DNA from: Bimastos eiseni
Taxonomy: Eukaryota > Annelida > Clitellata > Crassiclitellata > Lumbricidae
Length of the DNA stretch: 64,000 bases
Direction of reading: 5' to 3'
Assembly (NCBI GenBank): GCA_959347315.1
Contig: OY365815.1
Coordinates: forward strand, 13,369,158 to 13,433,157
Positions 12,201-25,581 of the stretch are shown here, in pieces. Position numbers and translations under genes: made by a program. The stretch's first letter is position 1. Each line of letters begins with the position of its first letter. Under the pieces are notes generated by a model. It was given only the letters and a program-made list of their open reading frames with translations. It had not been told where the DNA came from and ran no database searches.

Positions 12201-15200
12201 CAAGGAGAGCGATCGATCGATGGAAAGCACTAATTGCTCAAGGTCTCTGCACAGTAGCAGTCAGAGAGGAGGCTAAAATCAGCATTATAGTGGAAACGGT
12301 CTAACCAGTCGACTACCGTGTCCCAGTAGTCAATTGATATTTGTGAAAGTTGATGCTAACTTTAGAGTTGTTTAGAATTCGGAGTTGATGACTACTATGA
12401 CGGCGTCGCTATGGAAATGTTATGTTTTATATAATAGCTAGGGCTGTAGGGCCATTTTGAATCACGGAGTAAGGGATCCAATTAGAATTTAAAGGAAAAG
12501 GTTAAACTTGAAAGTCGTGAACTAAAGGCTTTAGTGCTCACGAAGGGTTAGATCACTGGACTGCAACGCAGAGGTCATGTGTTCAAAGATCAGCCAGGAT
12601 GCAGATAGCGAACCTTATACACTCAGCTATGAACGAATACAAAGACTGTACAATTTCGTTATATGACTTACAGAAATAATTATATGTTTTTAATTTTTTG
12701 AAATAATATAAACAAAATGTAGCTTCTTCTATTTGAGAATACAAGTTTTTGATAACCGCATTACTGACCTGTTCGATGCTTGCCATTGTGTTCTTCCGCG
12801 TTTCCGTGTAACCTAGAGCGTCTGTGATTCGGCATATCGACGGCTAGAGTGCGTTGATGGTGACTTTGCTTTCTCTGGTGCACTGACGTCATATCCGGCA
12901 AAATGGCATTCGTATGTTTTGCAGCTAAAAGAAGAACGCCTTGCATAATCAGAAAGGTAAACATTTTATGCGATTTCCTCAGTATAACTAGCCTATTGAT
13001 ATATTTACAGACTACAATTTATGGAGGACGACCAATATTTACGTCATGATGGATAAGTTCTGCAAAAAGCTAAGACATCCAGATAATATTAGTCTCCCCA
13101 TCTAATTTTTTGAGGTCTTAAAATCCTGACCGATTAGGCTATTTGAACTTTATGGTGAACTAGAATCCAGATAATTCTGGGTTTCTTTTTTTCAACTTCA
13201 AGCGGACAAATCCAACCTTGGGGAAGATGAGTATAATGACTTTACACTTTTATTTATTTATGCTAATTAAGGAGTCATTGCCTAGTTTGCTCGTCCATAA
13301 TTATTGTTATTGCTAGGTGACGGTTGCAAGGGTCAGAAATGCATTTGTTTGAACCCAAGTCACAACGCTGCCACCTAATATATATATATCGATCTACTAT
13401 GCATTATGCATTATAGAAGTGTTTCCTCAGGTGTACACCAATAGTAAATATAATAATAATAATTTATTATCATTTTTAGCAATAATAGTTATTATTATAA
13501 CAATAATAGTAATAATAATAATATTTATAATTATTATCACTATCTTTATTATTATGGTAATGTACATTATGTGCAAGCCTTACAAGCAACAGCTCTTCGT
13601 CGATATGTCCATCATCTTTCTTGGAGAATATGAGATACATGTGGGTGAAAGACATCTACTATACGTAGGCAACTTTCTCTTTTCCTTTCCGGCAACTGTT
13701 GCCTTTTTTGTTATCAGATCAGTTGTGTGAGAATAGATGGGTGGGAGTAGGGGGATGGCTGGCCATGATGTGATCCAGAATCCATACGCTTCTCTTTTGA
13801 TTCAATAAGCGCTGATTAGAGGGCTGTGCATTTTGTTCCATTGTGTATGATGTCTCTTAGTTAAGCAGTCATGAAAAAGGCAATTGTTAGGTTCATGGCA
13901 GGATATGGCTTTTGCAAGCTGTTAGGCCCTACTCTTCTTTTTGATTTTCCAAAGAATTGGCAAAAATCTGTCTTCCTAAATTGTTTCAACTTCCAGGTGA
14001 CCCTAACTAGCGAGATCATTTGATCCCTAATTGGGTCTCCTGTGCAGTCTAACTTTGCTGTTTTTCTCAACCGTGCGTTTTGTTCATTGTATTATTTTCC
14101 GAGTAAACGATGATTTGATCATTCAAATCACAATAAAGCTGTGCATATCACAGCTTTATTCGGTAGGTGGCGATGAAACTACGTACAGCGTTGAGGCTTA
14201 ACATGTCTGATTGATTGGCGCTGCATAAATGCCAGGGCAAAGTGCTTCGTAGCTCAACAGAACTGGCATATCGATTGTCTATAAATCAGATGAATTAGAC
14301 TCTTAGATCCATTGCCACTTGATTTGACAAAGTAACCTGCTATCCATCGAGTCTCAACCAAAAACTGAAATTTTCTTGGACTCGCCTTTTCGTAGATTGC
14401 TCCGTGTCTTCTCGGATTCCCTTTAATATTGGCTTTCAACCGGGAAAATGTCGACGGTTGTCAGTACATTTACCGTTGCCTTCTGTCGTTCACACTTTTA
14501 CAGTATTTTCTAACAACAGCAGATTCTAGTATTGCCATAATTTTGATATTGCCATAAACTGTGCTGACGCACATTTTGCATTGGATGCTAACAGGCAACT
14601 GATTTATCGATAAAACCATAAGGCTATCGAGGCTAACTAGTCTTAGATTGATTTCAAAGCTTATTTAGTTTCACCAGAGTGCTGTTTGACAGCTGTTAAC
14701 ATGTATATTAATGAATATAGGCTACTTCTAATTTCATATTGTGTATTTTAGTCCTTCCTTGAGCATCCTACATTTCATGAAGTTTTAGTCCACAGGATTC
14801 GCAGTTATAACATAGGTTTACATGTATTCAATGAATAATTTTGAAAGCGTTGACTTGATTACATGTACGTTTTCGGTGATATATTTGCCTGTGAGTTTCA
14901 ATGTTGAGCTTCGATGCAGTCTTCATATGTTGCATTAATAGATGTTGGAAATTCACTCCGCTAAAAGCCTAAATGCAAGTGAATTAGTGACATGCTGTTT
15001 GTGTCCTGAGCAACCGGAAACGTCCCATGGGAAGCCGCTGGTACCGTGTTCAGATTTTTGTAAAAAGGAGAAATTTTTAGTTTTTGAAATCAATGACGAA
15101 TGAATGCAATGACACGGGAACGGATATTAAGCCAGATGGAGACTAAAACGCAAAGAGTAATGCACAGAGACAGAGCGATATGGTGAGCAAGACAATTGGA

Positions 15201-18200
15201 GGGACAGAAATTTGAAAAAAGACGGTGTTATGGAAAGAAACAGTTGGAAGACAAGACCATGGAAGAATACGAAATAATGGAGAGAGAAAGAGAGAGACAG
15301 ACAGACAGACAGACAGAGATGCCAGACGAAGGCAGAGACAGACAGAAACGAATAACGACAAATACAGGTAGACAGAAACAGACAGATCTAAGCAGCGAAA
15401 ATAAGACAGAGAACGTGAACCGCGAAGTCTAAAAACGCACAGAGACAGAGAAAGAAACTAAGGGAAACAAGTACACGGTAGTATACACAGACCAAGCACG
15501 AAATAATTTTTCATCGTACTCGATGTCCCAACTGATTGGTTGGAGGGAGGGTACAATTGGGTGGAAGAAGTATTAGCGACTTATTCCTCGTCTTACGCTT
15601 GATCGATGACTCTTCGATGTGACACAGTGAGGGTGGAAACAGAATTGTCCGGGAGAGAGGAGTGGCAGTGGACGAAATTCAATTCAATTAGGTGGAAGAA
15701 GGAGAAATTGTGCTTCGAACGCACACAGTTATGGAGTAACGTCCAGCAATAGCAGGCAATTGTGTGGATACGATCTCAAACGTAGTATCTCTGTTGATAA
15801 TAATTTATGTGTCCAGTGTCGTCTAACTCACAACCCCCACAATCGGAATGGAAGCACACATCCAAACTCTGGCCGCCTTATAAGAAATCAGCCCTACCAG
15901 TGTATGACAAAAGCAATAATATGGCTACCTTTAATCCAACTTAATTTCTCTTGTGTCCGGCTCAAGAGATTTGTAAGTAAGTAACGCATTTGCCAACACA
16001 CACTTTGGTCACTATTGGTCAGCGAGGAACCAGTAGGCGTGAGCACTGAGCATGTTACAGAGGTCATAAGGTGTTTGGAGATAATGCATACAATAGAATA
16101 CTACTGCATTTAATATTGTTTTTATTTTAATTTAAGGAGTGAACACGACCTTACGATAGGATATCGATGTCGCTGAGCAACTGTGAGCGGAGGAGTTAGA
16201 AGGACCTGCTCAAAGTCCTTACATATCACTGACCGCACGAATAAAGGCTTGGACCCGTACTCTATAAGCGCTCTAATCAATCGGCTACCGTTTCCCCAGT
16301 CGTATAGTCCAGCTATAGCGCGAAGTTGCAGGTATGTTACGGACAGAAAATGTGATCATGTGAAATAAACTCTAATGTGGGCATAATTTAAAAATTGTCT
16401 ACTAACAGGAGACAACAGTGTGGCAGACATTATAGAATACAAGCAGATGTGAAAATCTGTCGAGTTGAGGGGATGAGCTTAAGAAACTGACCGCTGTGTT
16501 CGCAGCAGATGCGGATGATGACTTTCATATTGTGGTGACTGCAGGCGCCTTGATACAGGTTGCCAAGGCCACTTCTGATCCCCGTCGACGTTGCTATAGA
16601 AACCAAATTGCAGCCAGAACTCACACAGTGTAAGATAAATTGAAGTCCATGCTGCGTCACCTAACATCTCATGATTTACATTATTATAAATATATTATAT
16701 ATATGTTCGTTTTGATTGCAAGTTGGCAAACTGCAGTATGATTACAAACACAGTATGAGCGAATGATGACAAGGTATACAGGAGTCGAATTAAACCGTCG
16801 GCAGCCACGCAAGGCGCTCATTACGCTATACATCTAATTTAACAAATGCCGCCGCCTAGCGAAAGAAATGCTAGTCAGCCATATGGCGAATATGGTTCTC
16901 GAACTCGGTTCCTCAGCTATGCGCCCTAGTGTGTTACTGTGTTATCCATTACTGCACGGCCAACCCAATTATTCAGTGGCATTCTCACGATTACTACAGT
17001 TTACCAACGGGCAAGCTGGTTTCCAGGTTGCATATCACACTACACAGTGTTGTAACTTATATTAAATCATTTGCATTCACATTTGCATATCATTTGCATC
17101 TCATTTGCATCACATGCAATGATGCGATGAAGCTCGCAGCATTGGGTAGTTTATTGTGCAAGCAGCACAATATTATTAATTTTGACAAATACAATACAAC
17201 ACATCTTCATACAAGAAGCATCTATATTACATCACATTATACATACACACGAACTGGGAATTGTGACTAATATCTCCATGCCACGTAGAGCTACATAATG
17301 TAAATAAATCAACAAGCTATGCTGCACTGTAGGAGGTACAACGTAGTAACGTAATTTCGGTGTAACGTACAGAGGAAGTAGTAGGTTGAGCCTGGCTGGT
17401 ACTCTGGAACGTTTGGGATGGACGGAAACGGTTCGAAGAGGATGGTGAACCTCTTGCGTTGCCTTGGGTTGCTGCAGTTGAGCATCATCACCGCCTGACT
17501 CTCCGAATAGATGTTACAGTCGTCGTATTCCACCTTTGACACCTACACAGCGTAAAGCATTGTGAGAGTAAAGTACAGTAGCTTATTTATTTATTGCGAA
17601 AAAATGTCTATAACGCCCCTTCAAGATTTCTACTCAGAGGCGCTGCCTGCTCTAATCCATATGATGTTAAAGTCGATATGATCAAACAGTCAATCGAAAA
17701 TAAACACAGCTCCAACAAATCGGCTGCCGTGTCGCCCCACTTAAGACTATCGTGGTTCAAACTAGGCGAAGAATAGGTTGGTTAATAATATAAATATCCT
17801 CGTTTTAATCTCAATCTGATAAAAAACCGCCAAATAGTATACGAGTGGATGATGACAAGTTATTACAGGAGTCGAATTTTACTGGCTGAAGCCAAGCAAG
17901 GTTTCTATTACATTATTAAGGGAGGGCAAGTTATGGTAAGGTAAGCGGCTGGGTTTAGTAAATTCAATATTGCATAAGTAAGGTAATGCAAGTAATAGAT
18001 GAGATGAGGTGAAGTAGGATTTGAATGTCATTGTATTGATATACAAGGAGAAATAAGATAGGGCAAATAACGTGAGTCATATAATATTATAGGTAAGGTA
18101 CTAGCATAAGTTGAAGAATATTATTAGCAAGAACTATATAAAGCAATCGTAACAAAGGTGGGATACAGTAAGGCCCACAGGGCCCGGTTGAGTGAATCCT

Positions 18201-19259
18201 AAATTTGGAATGAAGCTAAAACAAAGGCTTGTCAAATTAGTCCTAATTAGTATTAAGGTCAGACGGAAAAGTTAACAAAAAAGAGAGAGAATTGATTGAG
18301 TTTCGGCATAAAATTGACAATCTATATAGGCGCGTTATACCACGCGTTAATGCTGCACTTCATGTCCTCTTGGACATTGTGTTTTACCATGTGAGTATGA
18401 TCACCATGTTTACCATGTGAGTGGTGTTTTCCATACCATGTATACGGTGTAGTATCCCTGCGCCTCGTCATCTTCCTCTTCCACCTCTTCCCCTTCAACC
18501 TCAGGGCCTTCGTGACGAGGGCGATAGGGACAAACAAAATCGAGATCGTCGAATGGTTTGACTTGGATCACATGATCGTTTTTGCTGCTCTTGAACCTGC
18601 AGACAATGAAAACAAAGCATTGTTTGCAATCGTAATCTACTGATTTCTGCAGCGCCAAAACAGTTCATTTGTGAGAACCAGGTTATTCAGAGCGAGAAAC
18701 CACAGCTGCATTCAGCTACAAGGTTGCTGTTCGTTTCAAAGCTCAGAAGCCAGCATGGACGGAAAAACATTTCTGACTTTAGCACCACAGCTAGACCTAC
18801 ATGTTCTGTGATCATAATCGGGTCATTAGGCCTACCCTGGCGGATGATTTTACCCGATGTGGATTTATTATATAGGCTCACGAGTCTCAATCGTATATGA
18901 GTTTTAGCTCATGACTCTAGCCTAACTTTCATACTTCTAAGTTTTTGTATTATTGTTCAGTGCTTATCAGACGGTCTTTTTTTAGGTCATAAATATCTGA
19001 TTTTAGTAGACACTATTCATCAGTGAAATCTCTGCCACATTCAATCTTTGGAATCGCGCAACTCGTTTATCATGAGGCTTGCAAATGTGCTGTGTAATAT
19101 GCTGACATGCTGATTCTAGATGAAGATAAGTTGACGTTTGATAGTCGACGTGTGCCTTGGATTTAGGTTGATCAGCCTAAAGATCGGCCTACGTATATGT
19201 ACGTCAGAAGGTCTACATGAACAGAGGGTTTCGTGTCGGGTTGAAGATGCCGCTGGGCC

Positions 19260-19292
<33 letters not shown>

Positions 19293-19645
19293 GAGACAGA
19301 GAGACAGAGACAGAGAGACAGAGAGACAGAGGGTGATATGTGCCAAGATATCAAGGGCAGTCCATCGAATAAACACGGACGAGGAACAGATAGGGACAAA
19401 TCGCCCCAGGGGTCGACGAATTCTGCTCCGCTCAACGCCCATCCCCACCCTCTGTGGTCGATCTCCCGGGGTGACTGTCTTTCCCACCTATTCTCAGGCA
19501 TGCTTACCCTTATCATTCCACCCTTCACTGTTTCTTTACCTTCCTCTTAGTATGCTAAGTCCCTCTTTCTCTTTTCCCTTCGTCTACTTTCCTCATAATG
19601 TACTCATTCCCTCTCCCTCTTCCTTGCGCTCTCTCTCTCTTTTCC

Positions 19646-19681
<36 letters not shown>

Positions 19682-22600
19682 ATATTCCTCTGCATCTTTC
19701 TTGAACCATGCCTGCCTCCTAACCCCTCATTCTCTCCACAATATCCCTCTCCTAAACACTCCACTTCTTCTCCTATTTCCCAAACCCCTCTTCGTTTTCG
19801 GTTTCAACAAGCATTCGTTTATTTTCTTACCCATTGTAAGTACCCCGCCTGAAACATATGTCAAACAAGATTAGATGACCACAAAACCGTTTTCACATTG
19901 AAATCGTTAACGTTATTATGCGAATGAATGACGACGCGATTGTGTGACTGCGTTTAATAAAAATAGAATTATTAAATCATTATAAACTTCAAGTTAGGCC
20001 TAACTTACTTCTGAATACACCACTAGAAAATATGATGACTGTCTTTCGATTTGGATGAGTTTTCAATTTAGGATATACGAGTTAATTAAGACTTTAATTG
20101 AACAATCCGCCTATGATACATGGGTGGTAGGTAGATTTAGAGATACCCTTGATGAATGAGTCTGTAGGTCACTTTATAAGTTTGTCATGCAATTACTAAA
20201 TGTTGCGCCATAGAAGCGGACTGACCAACACTCACAGAGATAGAGAGACAGAGAGCGAGAGACAGACAGAGAAAGAGACAGGCAGACAGACAGACAGAGA
20301 CAGAGAGATATAGATAGTGAGTGAGTGAATGAGAGAGAGAGACAGAGAGAGAAAGAACTATACAGAAATTTGGGCAGGCAACTGTCTACACACTATACAG
20401 TGACCAATGGTTGGACAATATAGAGACAACCACTCGAATGGAACAACGCGACATACGTAAATTGAAAAATACAGACAGACAGATTGACGCATAAACAGAT
20501 GAATAGACAGGGAGACAAACAGACAGGCAGGTGGGCGCACATATGTCAGAGATATTTTATATTTTAGATATTTTATACTTGCCTTAAAACTGTTCTTTTT
20601 AACCTTGCTGGAGTCGCGAATGCTCCTCAGTAGTAGCCTTGAAGGGGCGCTATATAAATCTCTGTAATGAATGAATGAATGAATTAATTAATGATAGACC
20701 ACGAGTCAAACAGTCGGGCGAACACACGGATACACGGAGATGCATCTGGCAATCAGTATGTGCAAGTATTCATTCCAGTTATTAGAATTTTGTCTTTGAT
20801 GCACGTGAATGGGAAGAGGAAAGAGAGAGAGATCGAAGAAAGGATGAAAGGATGGATCAACTCAGATCGAGTATGGAAGAAGTAAAGATAGGGAGGAGAA
20901 GAATAAGAAGATGAAGATGAAGAAATACGAAGAAAAAGAGGAAGAAGAAGAGACTACAGACGGATGCCGAAATGACAAATTGCGAGTTTAAAAGATAGTG
21001 GATCCCAAGATGTAGTGTATTGCAACAGCAGAAGGTGAAGAGTAGAATATTGACGACTGGAGTGGAGTTGGTTGCAATGGAATGGGACGAGATGAAAGCT
21101 GTAGGATATTTAGAGTATAACACAAAAGTACATTGTGTTCTAGAATGTGTGGAAATATTTGGACTATTGGACAAATAGAACAATGAGTCGGACAGAAAAA
21201 CATGTGATATATGGGGAGTAAATAGGGTGCAGTGTGGAGTTGATTAGCTTATAACAAGACGGAGTATGTGATCAAAATATAATAGAAACTAATAATAGAG
21301 CATAGTAGAGTACAATCGTGGAGTATGTACATAATTTAAAGTTGAAACCGAGCACAGAAAAGTAAACAATATTTGTATCATATATATATATATATTAAAT
21401 ATGTTATATGTAATATATATATTTATATCATATATATGTGGAATGGCCAATATCTGATTGGTTAAAAACAGGTCATGCTCGGAAAGATCAGCACACGGAG
21501 ATTAGCTGTAGACCAAACATATATAATAGTGGCTTTTGATGATATCAGAGATTGGTGTAAACTGGGTTAGCAAGGGCTGAGTCTGGTGGACTCACAGGTT
21601 CGAGACGTTTGGAGAAAAACAGAGAGACAAAGACTCGATCGATAGAAGCGTGTGATGAGTCAACGGGCAGAAAGGGAGCAGCGCGGAGTATGTAAAATGC
21701 ATTAGAATAACATGAGAGTTGAGCAGATTATGCCACAGAGTTTAAGCAAAAGTAGGACATAGCAAATTATACTAGAGTAAGGTAGTACAGATTAGATACA
21801 ACTATTAATCAATCAATCAAAAAAATACTTGATATAGCGCCCCTTCAAGATATCTACTCAGAGCCGCTCAACTATGTATGAACTGCAGTTCTTCTGAGGG
21901 GTCGCAAATGTCCTGGTCCCGCATGTGGCAAATACGATGACGTAATGCAAAAAATTGATATAGCGCCTTTTGGGCGCACTCTTTAAAACCGTGTACATAA
22001 CGGATGCTATTACGTCTGTCTTAGACTCCAGTCTATTCATATTCAAACGACCCAGTAAGTGCTGTCGTCATCATCTTGTTCGTCGACTCCGATCCATAAT
22101 TAGCGTCATGAGAGGCCTAATTGGAGGCACGTGGCATTTAGTAATTAATGATGGGTGGACAATTCAGACCACCGTTACTACCTGCGAAGACGTCAATTAT
22201 GTGATAGCAATTCTGTGCAGAGCCCCGTGACCTACAGCCGCCAGACACTAATATGGGGGCGCGTAGAATTGTGGCTAACACACGCAGAGCTGAGGAACCG
22301 AGTTCGAGACCCGTATCCCCCATAAGGTTGACTTCTTTCCTTCTCTCGCTAGGCGGCGGCGCTTGTTAAAAACGTAATGGGCGCCATGCGTGGCTGCTGA
22401 AAGTTAACTTAGACTCTTGTAATAACTCGTCATCATTCGTTCATACTCATCTTATAATCATGCTGCGGTCAGTTTGAAATTAAACGGAATATATTATTAA
22501 TTGTTATTGATAAATGTATCTGATTGAGACAACAAGACTGAAGCAGATGCACTTGATTGATATTCATAACTCATAATTAATTCGTCTGTTGGTTATCAGA

Positions 22601-23805
22601 TGTGTTAAGATATGGTTGTTGAAGATGTGCACCGGGTCACACTTCATGCAGCGACGGATTTGACTGGCTTAGATTTAGACCAGGTTAGACCTGAATAGAT
22701 TGGTTTATAGGTCAGATTAGTTTTGATAAGAGTGGATTAGGTCATAGAATTATTCCTGTCTATACTCGGTAATAAATCTGCAGATCGTCTTGAAAAGAGA
22801 CCAGACAACACAACCTCTAATTAAATTTTAATTATATTATATTATATTAGATTGCATATATTTGACCCTTGCTGTCATTAATTCATTGCGACAATTTATA
22901 TAACGCCTCGTAAAGAGGACTACTCATAGGCGTTAGTCAATGAGTCAGAGGAGTATCTGCAGCAATTTTATAGTTAATGACTAGAAACTCGACTGGTTGT
23001 CTAGACTAACCAGGAGACAATGCAAAATGAACCCAGATGTTCCTCTTGTTAAATATCAGATTACAATAATTACTATCCTGGATTATGGTTTAATCATTTG
23101 TGATGACAGATCCATTATACCAGACAATCTGTGTGTGCGGGTACGACTAGGGCCAAGCTGCTTCAGAGGTGTGGAATTCGGTAACCAGAAACCACCTGAG
23201 GCCATCCTTCTTCCTCCTCCAATGGTTCCTCCCTTTCCCACCCTCTCCCTTCGACTAATTATCCACAGATACCCCCTCTTTCTCTCGCCCCCGCGGGGAT
23301 GAACCGTTCGCCGTCAATTAGGACCTGATAGAGATAATCCTCAACCTCCTTTCGTTCTTTTCATCTGGTATCGCACCTCATCATCAACACTTTCCGCTCA
23401 GGACTACACTTCTCCATTATGCAATCATATGCATACGTAATACACACGCATAGAATTATATGCACAGGTATATTGCATTTATGCACAATTGCATACTGAT
23501 ATATATATATATGCATATTGGTATGTAGGCTCATGCATATCTATTTAGAGGAAATTTAGTTATACATATAATTGCCACATCGTCGAAGTCGTCGTCATTA
23601 TCATGATCGTCGTCATTATCATCTTATCTTCATCCAGTGGTACACAAATGCACACACACTCATACAGGGCTGTTTGTGTATATATTTAGCATGTATACCT
23701 ACCTGCCAATACATACATACAATAGTATTATATAAGATGACTGTGTATATATTGAAATATAACTACATTATAATTATATGGAATTAGTCTACATAGGCCC
23801 TACGC

Positions 23806-23843
<38 letters not shown>

Positions 23844-24450
23844 GACTTCTAGTCAATCTATATTTAAAATGTATTCTGTTCCTGAATATTTGTTAAGTAT
23901 TTCGTTCCTCTCTTGAACAAGGGTATATAATACCATCGTAATTGGATCAGTTAATAGAGGGCGGTTGAGGGTGTTTTCTTAGTGAGGGTACCACCATCGC
24001 TCTGTGCCTTGGCTCTCGTAATTAGGATGTCTTAGAGGCCTTTGAACAAATAATTGGACAGAAAATGTGCGGAAGATATAAACACTCTTCTTGCTCTGCA
24101 GAAAACACCTACACACCGACAACGTTGCTCATTTCCAAAGATTATAAACATATTTATATATAGCGCATATCTATGCTAACATTTACACATATAGTGTGTG
24201 TGTGTGTGTGTGTGGGTGTGTGTGTGGGTGTCTATCTGTGTTCCTATTTGAGCATCAATGGTATCTCAAAACATATGCTTATTTAGACAAGAATACACTA
24301 CATGCTGCCATGTGTTTGAACGGGAGTTGCTATAAGGGACGAGAGAAAGGGAGAGAGAGGGGCAAAGAGAGGAACGAAATCAGGCAGACAGACAGAGAGA
24401 GCAGGGTGGGTGGGAGAGAGAGAGAGACAGACGACAGACAGACAGAGATA

Positions 24451-24546
<96 letters not shown>

Positions 24547-25545
24547 GAAGAGAGAAAGAGAGAGGGAGAAACAGATAAAGGAGCTTAGAGATGGGTAGAG
24601 ATGCAGATAGAACAGGGAAAGGGAGGGAATAAGAGAGTGACACATAGAGATAGAGAGATGGAATGAAACACTAAAAGTGGGGGGAAAGAGAGAGAATAGA
24701 GGAAGATTTAATTCCAAAAAGTATATGGGCACAGCGGGATTGGCCCGATGGATCTGTCGTTGGCCCAGGGTGAAAGATTTGTGGTTAGCCTCAGAGTTAT
24801 AATTGCTTGTATAATCTGAACCACTTGTGTGTATATATACTATATATTAGAACAAGGGGCCGTGGAGTAATGAACAACACATTGGCGTGCGGAACTTGAG
24901 GAAGCGAATTCGCTTCCCGTCCTCACCAGGCTGACTTGTCCTTCTTTCGCTAGGTGGCGGCGTTGGTTATAAGGATGGAGTGCGAGATCAGATGCATAAA
25001 ATAATGAGCACATCGCCTAGCTATCGACCAGTGACTCAATAACATGGCTTCAAGACGTCCAAGACCCTTGCTGCCAGAAGACGTCCCTAAACTTGTTCTT
25101 TATTAGTAAAATTCGATTCCTGTAACAACTTTTCATCATTCATTTATACTTGTAATCGTGTAATCATTTTGTCCGTTTTGGAATTAAACGAAGATGCATT
25201 ATACGTGATAAAAGTACAAGTGAATCCATTTTCAATGGAAGCTTCATACGTGCATAATCAGACCTCTGTCATCGACAATTTACGCAATGCTAAAGGCATA
25301 CAGTGAAAGAAGTCATCCGTTTGTCTGTCTCTGGCCCTGTCTAAGAATAGAGTCTGTTCATGATGAACGATACTTTCTGTTGCTCCATGGACTTCTATGT
25401 TGGAACTCTCTTTAGACTTCTGTTCACTCCGCTCAGTGCATCGCTTCGTTCTCAGTATAAGGTTATAATTACAAACCTTTTACAAAATGCCATCCACCAT
25501 GGATAATGACTCCTTAGGCGCCCTTGCAATGGTATTCATCATCGG

Positions 25546-25581
<36 letters not shown>

